NCBI GenBank assembly: GCA_017958015.1
Contig: JAGDDM010000203.1
Location: 1 to 5,051, forward strand
Direction: 5' to 3'
Source of the DNA: Abditibacteriota bacterium
GTDB taxonomy: Bacteria > Armatimonadota > UBA5829
Length of the DNA: 5,051 bases
The notes beneath the pieces are model-generated. The model saw only the letters and a list, made by a program, of their open reading frames with translations, did not search any database and was not told the DNA's origin. A program made the translations under genes and the position numbers. This document shows positions 1 through 5,051 of the stretch, piece after piece (within the stretch, counting starts at the first letter, position 1; each line of letters starts with the position of its first letter).

Positions 1-1
1 C

Positions 2-1120
2 GCTTTCGTGCTCGCGTACCTCGCGAGAATAGGCGTCAAGCGGTACGTCCGAATCGGGCTTCTGGCTCTCTACGCCCTTTGCCCGGTGTTCGCCGGTTCC
101 TCGGTTATCATCGGCAAGGACACCAACTACTCCTTCATGCTCATGCTCTTCACGGTGTTCGTGATTGAAATACTCCGCAAGCCGGAAAACATCCTTCGGA
201 ACCGTATGCGCACCGCCGCTTTCTGCGTCGTTATCTTCCTCACAATGTTTCTCCGCAACAACGGCGCCCACGTGGTTATCCCCACACTCTTCCTCCTCGC
301 CCTCGTCAAGCGGAGCGAGATAAAGAAACTGGGACTTATTTTCCTCTGCGCCGTAATCGCTTTCAACCTCTTCCACAAGGTTCTCATTCCCGTCACCGGC
401 ATCCACAAAGGCAGCGTCCGGGAAATGATGTCCGTGCCCTTCATGCAGACCGCCCGGGACGCCAAGATGTTCCCCGGTGAGATTACGGTAAAGGAAAAAG
501 CCGCCATCGACGAGGTTCTGGACGCGGACTCCATCGCCGCCAAGTACGATCCCCGCATCGCCGACGAGGTGAAAGCCACCTTCCGGAACGACGCCACCAA
601 GGAGGAGATAGCGGAATACGTTAAGGTGTGGAAAACCCGCTGCGTCCGCCGGCCCGGCGTGGCTCTGGCGGCCTGGTGGAACATCGCCTACCCCTTCCTC
701 TGCGCCCCCGACGCCTACATGCTCTGCAGCCGGGGCATCGCCGACGAGGAGGTTCTCATGGCAATGTACGACAGACCGGCAAGCGACGCGGTGCTGCGCC
801 TCGGTCAGCCCGCCCCCGTCGCAAAACTCGGCAAACTCATAGACGCCTTTATAAAACTTTTCAAGAACATACCGGTTCTCTGCGTCCTCGGTCAGGCGGC
901 CACATACTTCTATCTGATTCTTTTCGCCTGTTTCGCTTTCATAGCGACAAAGCGTTACAAATACCTCACGGCGGCGGTTCCGGCTCTGCTGTCCGTTGCC
1001 GTTTGCATGGCGTCCCCGGTGTTCGGCACCCGCTACGCCCTGCCCTACATCTGCGCGGCTCCCATTCTCTTCGCCCTCATCTTTAGGGGCACGGAAACCG
1101 GAGCGGGAGAAGAAAAATGA
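2..1120 (+). CDS. DUF6020-type polytopic membrane protein, 3' part (start outside window)
   Basis: The frame is open to the left edge, so this is the C-terminal ~372 residues of a longer protein; a GTG at 8 is probably internal, not the start. Hydrophobic segments are encoded near 53-110, 128-175, 206-258, 272-307 and 331-394. A hydrophilic stretch of roughly 160 residues follows (about 395-870), then three more hydrophobic segments near 877-945, 961-1023 and 1033-1085, and a short polar tail. The order matches DUF6020 proteins of Firmicutes as I remember them: GKDT after a helix (113-124), a RNNG motif after the third segment, then 'SVPFMQTAR' and 'EKAAIDEVLD' opening the soluble region. That family is uncharacterised; the multi-helix layout with a large loop resembles GT-C glycosyltransferases, but no catalytic motif is assignable here. 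Its stop overlaps the hydrolase start (ATGA), so the two are probably co-translated. DUF6020 assignment fairly sure; function unknown. Confidence 0.82.
   Translation, partial: AFVLAYLARIGVKRYVRIGLLALYALCPVFAGSSVIIGKDTNYSFMLMLFTVFVIEILRKPENILRNRMRTAAFCVVIFLTMFLRNNGAHVVIPTLFLLALVKRSEIKKLGLIFLCAVIAFNLFHKVLIPVTGIHKGSVREMMSVPFMQTARDAKMFPGEITVKEKAAIDEVLDADSIAAKYDPRIADEVKATFRNDATKEEIAEYVKVWKTRCVRRPGVALAAWWNIAYPFLCAPDAYMLCSRGIADEEVLMAMYDRPASDAVLRLGQPAPVAKLGKLIDAFIKLFKNIPVLCVLGQAATYFYLILFACFAFIATKRYKYLTAAVPALLSVAVCMASPVFGTRYALPYICAAPILFALIFRGTETGAGEEK
1105..1110 (+). promoter_or_regulatory. Ribosome binding site of the glycoside hydrolase gene
   Basis: GGGAGA lies 6 nt before the ATG at 1117, inside the last codons of the membrane-protein gene. 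It is a good Shine-Dalgarno match at normal spacing, and it supports 1117 as the hydrolase start. Because it sits within the upstream coding region and the stop and start overlap, ribosomes ending the first gene can re-initiate directly. Confidence 0.7.
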
Positions 1121-4100
1121 GTATATACGACAAACTGAAAAACCCCGATATCGAAATGCGGGGAATGCCCTTTTGGTCCTGGAACGACACTCTGACGGAG
1201 GATGAGCTCCGCCGCCAGATTCGGGAGATGAAAAAGGCGGGCATGGGGGGCTTCTTCATGCACGCCCGCACCGGACTCATCACCCCCTACCTCTCCGAAG
1301 AATACTTCGACATGCACAAGGTCTGCGTCGACGAAGCGAAAAAACAGGGCATGGTTCCCTGGCTCTACGACGAGGACTGCTGGCCCAGCGGCTCCGCGGG
1401 GGGAATCATCGAGGCCAAGGGAGAACAGTTTCAGCAGAAATACGTTGACTTCGCCTTCGAGACGAACCCCAAAGTCGACCGCTACACCATCGCCCTATAC
1501 GACGTTGAGCGGCAGGGCGAGGGCATAAAGTCCTACAAGCGCACCAACGGCGCCGCCGGGGAAAAACTTGTTTTCCGCTGGGTGCCCAACGGCTACATCG
1601 ACATATTGGACGCCAACTGCGTGAAGGCCTTCATCGAAACCGCCTACGACCTTTTCGACAAGGTTTTCGAGGGCAAAACGAAAGAATATGTTCGGGGCGT
1701 TTTCACCGACGAGCCCAACTTCAACAAGGACGCCTTCAGCCCCCGGGCCCCATGGACAAACGATTTCGAGCTGGACTTTGCCATGATAGCGGGCTATGAG
1801 CTCCTCGACCGTCTGCCGGAACTTGTTTTCGACGTGGGCGACTACAAAGAACTGCGCCACGACTACTACAAAACGGCGTCAATCATGTTCACCTACGCCT
1901 ACGCCAATCAGATATACGATTGGTGCGACGAGCGGGGCCTTGAGTTCACCGGCCACTATCTCCTTGAGGACGATTTGCAAGTAATGACCCAGCACATCGG
2001 CGCCGCCATGCCCCTCTACATGTACGAGCACATTCCGGGCATCGACCACCTCTGCCGCCGCATCATCGACCCCATGCTTGTGAAGCAGGTGTCCTCCGTG
2101 GCGGCCCAAACCGGCCGCAAGCGGGTTCTGTCGGAGATGTACGGCTGCACCGGTTGGAACACCTCCTTTGAGGACTACAAGCGCATCGCCCAGTGGCAGT
2201 ACGTTCTCGGCGTCAACCTCACCTGCGAGCACCTTTGCCAGTACACAATGCGGAAGCACCGAAAGCGCGACTACCCGGCTTCAATCTTCTACCAGTCCCC
2301 CTGGTGGCACGACTTCAAGGCAATCGAGGACATGTTCGCCCGGGTGGCAACGGCCATGACATCCGGCGAGCCGGTGGCGAAGATTCTCGTTATCCACCCC
2401 ATAGAAAGCGCCTGGTGCGAGTACGACGTCCTGAAGCCCTCGGAGTCCCTGGCGAAGATCGACAAAGCTTTCAAGGAGATTCTAACGAACCTCTCCGGTA
2501 TGCACGTCGACTACGAACTGGGGGACGAACAGGTTATGTACGAACTGGCCCGAGTTGAGGAGGGCAAACTCAGAGTGGGCGAGCGTCACTACGACATGGT
2601 TATCATACCTCCCTGCGTCACCCTCCGGGGCTCCACTCTCCGTATGCTGCGGCGCTTCGCCGGTCCCGTCCTTCTCTGCGGCGGCATTCCGGAGCGGGCG
2701 GACGGCTCTCTTTCCGATGAGGCGGCGGCGATTTTGGCCGAGGCGGAGCGGTGCGGAACCGATTTCGACAGCCTTAAGGCGGCGGTGCTGAAGCACATCA
2801 AGCCCACCGTGACGCTGACGGCGGGCGGGAAGGACATGAAAGACGTGTTCGTCCGCGAAGTCGAAAACGGAAGCGAGAAATATATCTACTTCGCTAATCT
2901 CGACAACGGCGGCACACCGGAGGTTTTCGGCGAGGTTCGCCTCGCGGGCAAGGGTCTTGTTCGGGAAGTGAATCTCCTCACCGGGGACGTTGCCGACATC
3001 CCCTGCCGAACGGAGGGCGATGAAACGGTCTTCGATTTGCGCTTCGCCCCCGTGGAATCACACCTCATCGTTTTCGACACCGACAAAGAACCGGTAATCG
3101 GGGAAGCGGAGAAGTTCGCGGAGACATCTTCCGTCGAACTCGCCGGACCCTGGACGATGAAGCGGTCCCGGGAGAACGCCCTCACCCTGGACTTCTGCCG
3201 GTATAAGGTGGGAGACGGGGATTGGAGCGAGCGAATTCACACCATTCACCTGACAAAGCCCCTCGCCGACGTGCGGGGCAAAGTCACCCTCGCTTTCGAT
3301 TTTGTCTGCGATTTCGAGACCCTGCCGGAGGAGTTCACCCTGGCGGTAGAGGACCCGGACAAGTGCGAAGTGTACGTAAACGGCGCCAAGGTTGAGTATG
3401 TCGACGGTTGGTACGTGGACACCTCCTTCAAGACGATTAAAATCAAGGGCCTCGTGAAGAACGGGGACAACAGGATCGAGGTCGTGATTCCGGACTACAT
3501 CGGCAAAAACGAGGCGGAAAAGGAGATTGAGACTCTGGACATCCCCCGTCTGAAGGGAAACATGCGGATTCACCCGGGGAACAAGGCCACGGTGCTCCTG
3601 CCCTTCGAGGGGGAACCCTACGACAAAATTCTCCGATGCAACAACCTCCGCTTCGGCTACGAACTTGAGAGCGTCTACCTCCTGGGGGACTTCCGGGTTC
3701 GGGAGGACTTTGTTCTCACCGACGACTCGGAAAACGTGGATTGCTCCGACTTCGCGCAGCAGGGCTACCCCTTCTTCTCCGGAACATTCATCTGCGAGAC
3801 GGAGTTCGACGCCCCGGAGGCGGGCAAGGCTTTCGTGGACCTCTCCGGCTGCGGAAGCATCGTGGCGAAGGTGTACGTAAACGACTCCTACGCCGACACC
3901 GTCTTTTGGCGTCCCAAGCGGGGGGAGATAACGGACTTTGTGCACCCCGGCAAAAACAAACTGCGGATAGAGTTCACAACCTCCAACCGCAATCTGCTGG
4001 GACCCCACCATCACATCGAGGGCGAACTCACCGCCGTGGGCCCGGACAGCTTTATGACCGAGGGCGGCGCGTGGACGGACGGGTACTCCTTTGTTCCCGA

Positions 4101-4140
4101 GGGGCTTGTCCGCGCTCCGAGAATAGTTTTCGGGAAATAG
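1117..4140 (+). CDS. GH106-like glycoside hydrolase (putative alpha-L-rhamnosidase family), cytoplasmic
   Basis: Complete 1007-aa protein with no signal peptide or membrane segment, so it probably acts in the cytoplasm on imported or recycled oligosaccharides. Residues ~15-410 look like a TIM-barrel catalytic region with motifs typical of the large 'glycosyl hydrolase' group around Glyco_hydro_106: PFWSWND (18-24), GGFFMHAR (44-51), YDEDCWPSGSAGG (84-96), FTDEPNF (196-202), LLEDD (282-286), LSEMYG (338-343) and CEHLCQY (370-376). Glu199 and Glu340, at the ends of predicted strands, are plausible catalytic residues, though this is inferred. Residues ~420-530 resemble an alpha/beta GATase-like domain (KILVIHP, YDMVIIPP, VLLCGG). 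The C-terminal half is beta-rich with two likely galactose-binding-type sandwiches: VYVNG (752-756) and VYVND (919-923), followed by WRPKRGEITDF and NRNLLGPHHH (957-966). Family membership is fairly secure. Rhamnosidase activity is only a family-level guess; other deoxysugar or uronate linkages are possible. Start chosen from the ATGA overlap and Shine-Dalgarno. Confidence 0.83.
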   Translation: MSIYDKLKNPDIEMRGMPFWSWNDTLTEDELRRQIREMKKAGMGGFFMHARTGLITPYLSEEYFDMHKVCVDEAKKQGMVPWLYDEDCWPSGSAGGIIEAKGEQFQQKYVDFAFETNPKVDRYTIALYDVERQGEGIKSYKRTNGAAGEKLVFRWVPNGYIDILDANCVKAFIETAYDLFDKVFEGKTKEYVRGVFTDEPNFNKDAFSPRAPWTNDFELDFAMIAGYELLDRLPELVFDVGDYKELRHDYYKTASIMFTYAYANQIYDWCDERGLEFTGHYLLEDDLQVMTQHIGAAMPLYMYEHIPGIDHLCRRIIDPMLVKQVSSVAAQTGRKRVLSEMYGCTGWNTSFEDYKRIAQWQYVLGVNLTCEHLCQYTMRKHRKRDYPASIFYQSPWWHDFKAIEDMFARVATAMTSGEPVAKILVIHPIESAWCEYDVLKPSESLAKIDKAFKEILTNLSGMHVDYELGDEQVMYELARVEEGKLRVGERHYDMVIIPPCVTLRGSTLRMLRRFAGPVLLCGGIPERADGSLSDEAAAILAEAERCGTDFDSLKAAVLKHIKPTVTLTAGGKDMKDVFVREVENGSEKYIYFANLDNGGTPEVFGEVRLAGKGLVREVNLLTGDVADIPCRTEGDETVFDLRFAPVESHLIVFDTDKEPVIGEAEKFAETSSVELAGPWTMKRSRENALTLDFCRYKVGDGDWSERIHTIHLTKPLADVRGKVTLAFDFVCDFETLPEEFTLAVEDPDKCEVYVNGAKVEYVDGWYVDTSFKTIKIKGLVKNGDNRIEVVIPDYIGKNEAEKEIETLDIPRLKGNMRIHPGNKATVLLPFEGEPYDKILRCNNLRFGYELESVYLLGDFRVREDFVLTDDSENVDCSDFAQQGYPFFSGTFICETEFDAPEAGKAFVDLSGCGSIVAKVYVNDSYADTVFWRPKRGEITDFVHPGKNKLRIEFTTSNRNLLGPHHHIEGELTAVGPDSFMTEGGAWTDGYSFVPEGLVRAPRIVFGK

Positions 4141-4161
4141 CGGTGCCGCCTCCGGCGGCGG
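4140..4161 (+). repeat. Hairpin repeat unit, copy 1
   Basis: GCGGTG is followed by a perfect 6-bp stem GCCGCC-TCC-GGCGGC (4145-4159). It matches copy 2 at 17 of 22 positions. The unit begins on the last base of the hydrolase TAG stop codon. There is no T-run after the stem, so it is not a good intrinsic terminator. Confidence 0.65.
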
Positions 4162-4236
4162 GAATTCATAATATCGCCTGCGGCTCTAATGAATGGTGAA
4201 GCCGCTCCGCTAATGAATATCGAATAATGAATAATT

Positions 4237-4258
4237 GCGGTGTTGCCTACGGCAACGG
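4237..4258 (+). repeat. Hairpin repeat unit, copy 2
   Basis: GCGGTG is followed by a perfect 6-bp stem GTTGCC-TAC-GGCAAC (4242-4256). Compared with copy 1, two C-G pairs have become T-A pairs, so the pairing is kept. The left part, GCGGTGTTG (4237-4245), is also the exact reverse complement of CAACACCGC at 4268-4276, which gives a second, competing 9-bp stem. Confidence 0.65.
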
Positions 4259-4295
4259 ATTACAAACCAACACCGCGAGGTTAACCGCTAAAATC

Positions 4296-4334
4296 AATAT
4301 CGGGACTCACCGCGAAGATGAGTCCCGATATTTT
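4296..4334. terminator. Bidirectional rho-independent terminator between convergent operons
   Basis: A perfect 14-bp stem pairs 4296-4309 with 4319-4332 around a 9-nt loop (4310-4318). On the + strand the stem ends in TTTT (4331-4334), two of which pair in the stem. On the - strand the stem is followed by GA and then TTTT (complement of 4290-4293). It starts 2 bases beyond the stop codon of the - strand gene and about 155 bases after the + strand hydrolase, so it is placed to end transcription from both sides. Confidence 0.8.
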
Positions 4335-4883
4335 CTATTCCATTATCTCAATTTCCCTTTCGCACCTTGCCTCAAGGCCGTCCCTCCAACCGTCCGAATC
4401 CGTAAAGGCGGATACCGGTTGAAACTTGTCGATGAGGTCATAGCCCCTATTGATATATATTTCCTCGGAGAACCATACCGCCTTTTCCAAGGACAGCTGA
4501 TAGTCGCCGAAATCGAAGATAATCCCCCTTGTCAGCCGAACATCGTAAAGTTGCTCGCCGTTCTCAAACACTTGTTGATGTTCATGTACAACGAGTATTT
4601 TTTTGACTTCGGCCTCAACTGGCTGTGTGATGAATCGCTTCTTATCGACTACAGGATACTTAACTCGCTCGAGAGTCCACAACGCCACATCCTCAACGGA
4701 ACCGTAATAATCAATCGGCTCGGTAAAACTGTAGAGATATACGGTATTATCTCCCACGCTCATTCCCGCGACTTCCGCGGAAGAACCGGTTTCATCGCTG
4801 AGAACCGAAAGAAAGACCTTCCCCAATAGTGATCGAAGAATCTCCCGTTCCTCCGATTTCATCCTAAAGTCCGACACTTTCAT
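4335..4883 (-). CDS. Uncharacterised acidic 182-aa cytoplasmic protein
   Basis: I do not recognise this family with confidence. The protein has 182 residues, no signal peptide and no membrane segment. It is acidic, with about 35 Asp/Glu against 21 Lys/Arg by hand count. The N-terminus (8-28) looks helical; the rest appears mixed alpha/beta, with strand-like stretches around 47-53, 96-100 and 120-132. Recognisable runs are DYYGSVEDVALW (58-69), GIIFDFGDYQLSLEK (120-134) and VWFSEEIYINRGYDLIDKF (136-154). The ATG at 4883 is preferred over Met8 because AAGGAA lies 8 nt upstream and the ATG forms an ATGA overlap with the preceding gene's stop. The stop codon is immediately followed by the terminator stem. 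GC content is about 48%, lower than the neighbours. Small, acidic and paired with another short gene, it could be an immunity-type or other accessory protein, but no motif proves this. Confidence 0.8.
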   Translation of the reverse strand: MKVSDFRMKSEEREILRSLLGKVFLSVLSDETGSSAEVAGMSVGDNTVYLYSFTEPIDYYGSVEDVALWTLERVKYPVVDKKRFITQPVEAEVKKILVVHEHQQVFENGEQLYDVRLTRGIIFDFGDYQLSLEKAVWFSEEIYINRGYDLIDKFQPVSAFTDSDGWRDGLEARCEREIEIME

Positions 4884-5051
4884 CCGTGATATTCCTTATT
4901 CAGGCGGAGACACTCTTTCATTTTCCTTGCCTCCGCGTCGGTGATAATAACCCCCGGCTCGTCGAGGGTCTCCAAAACGTCCATAACGCTCGCTATGGCG
5001 TCCGTCTCCGAGTCGCTGTAATCGTACAAATCGAAAAACCACAAAACATTC
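4880..5051 (-). CDS. Uncharacterised protein, C-terminal 56 residues (start outside window)
   Basis: Read on the - strand, the frame from 5050 is open without interruption down to a TGA at 4882-4880, giving 56 residues. The visible part runs NVLWFFDLYDYSDSETDAIA, then a likely helix SVMDVLETLDEP, a strand-like GVIIT, and a helical end DAEARKMKECLRLNKEYHG. It is acidic (13 Asp/Glu, 5 Lys/Arg). The TGA overlaps the ATG of the 182-aa gene as ATGA, which strongly supports this frame and implies co-translation. Base composition is nearer to the + strand genes (about 57% GC in one 60-base sample) than to the 182-aa gene. I cannot assign a family from this tail. The gene must start beyond the right edge. 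Confidence 0.7.
   Translation of the reverse strand, partial: NVLWFFDLYDYSDSETDAIASVMDVLETLDEPGVIITDAEARKMKECLRLNKEYHG
4892..4897 (-). promoter_or_regulatory. Ribosome binding site of the 182-aa gene
   Basis: On the - strand AAGGAA stands 8 nt before the ATG at 4883. It lies inside the last codons of the upstream gene, as expected for a coupled pair, and it decides the start in favour of Met1 over Met8, which has no comparable site at suitable spacing. Confidence 0.65.

Larger units (their letters stand above)
4140..4276. repeat. Composite intergenic repeat element, possibly MITE/REP-like
   Basis: This stretch after the hydrolase gene is built from alternating GC-rich hairpin cores and AT-rich spacers. 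It holds two 22-nt hairpin units (4140-4161, 4237-4258), a further 6-bp stem GCGGCT/AGCCGC (4180-4185 with 4200-4205), and three exact TAATGAAT octamers (4187, 4211, 4225). The ends carry GCGGTG (4140-4145) and CACCGC (4271-4276) in inverted orientation. No coding region is supported here. It could be a small non-autonomous mobile element or a REP-like extragenic repeat; no target-site duplication is evident and other genomic copies cannot be seen from one window. Confidence 0.6.

Noticed and set aside
127..684. 185-codon - strand open frame within the membrane-protein gene
   Set aside because: It is antisense to a frame with clear transmembrane segments and family motifs; its Arg/Ser-rich composition is typical of spurious frames in GC-rich DNA.
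3058..4014. 318-codon - strand open frame within the hydrolase gene
   Set aside because: It is a mirror frame of a long GC-rich coding region. The + strand frame carries family motifs over its full length, and the antisense product shows none.
4145..4159. GCCGCC/GGCGGC hairpin as terminator of the hydrolase gene
   Set aside because: The stem is only 6 bp and is followed by GGGAATTC, not a T-run. The 14-bp stem at 4296-4332 is a far better terminator.
4140..4276. CRISPR array
   Set aside because: There are only two 22-nt units 97 bases apart, with repetitive AT-rich spacers and no cas genes.
4279..4286. GGTTAACC palindrome as an operator
   Set aside because: It is a single 8-bp palindrome between convergent genes with no promoter nearby; chance is an adequate explanation.
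4271..4315. CACCGCGA direct repeat (4271-4278 and 4308-4315)
   Set aside because: It is a short octamer with one copy lying partly in the terminator loop; without further copies it is too weak to call a target-site duplication or a binding site.
4227..4829. 200-codon + strand open frame opposite the 182-aa gene
   Set aside because: It starts inside the repeat block, runs straight through the terminator stem and has no suitable Shine-Dalgarno. The opposite strand has a ribosome binding site, an ATGA overlap and a stop just before the terminator.

Overview
The window looks like chromosomal DNA from an anaerobic, fairly GC-rich Clostridia-type Firmicute, probably gut-associated. That is inferred from a DUF6020-type membrane protein, a signal-less GH106-like glycosidase, clear Shine-Dalgarno starts and an intergenic repeat of a style I associate with Oscillospiraceae-like genomes. 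Nothing in the window identifies a species.

Layout: two gene pairs converge on a short spacer. On the + strand, the 3' part of a DUF6020-type integral membrane protein (2-1120, start outside the window) overlaps by ATGA a complete 1007-aa glycoside hydrolase (1117-4140). On the - strand, the 3' end of an unidentified gene (4880-5051, start outside) overlaps by ATGA a complete 182-aa protein of unknown function (4335-4883). Both junctions suggest translational coupling. No promoter is visible, because both transcripts must begin outside the window.

The spacer 4141-4334 is structured. It starts with a composite repeat (about 4140-4276) holding two 22-nt hairpin copies whose differences are mostly compensatory, three exact TAATGAAT octamers and GCGGTG/CACCGC ends in inverted orientation. 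Its first base is the last base of the hydrolase stop codon. It is followed by a perfect 14-bp stem with T-runs on both sides, best read as a bidirectional terminator.

Functionally, the + pair joins a polytopic membrane protein that may be GT-C-like with a cytoplasmic glycosidase, which could link surface-glycan metabolism with turnover of a deoxysugar-type glycoside. This is inference. The - pair encodes small acidic proteins I do not recognise. The 182-aa gene is less GC-rich (about 48% by hand count over 4381-4860) than the + strand genes (about 60% in samples). I see no CRISPR array, tRNA, rRNA or transposase gene, and no convincing new defence system.
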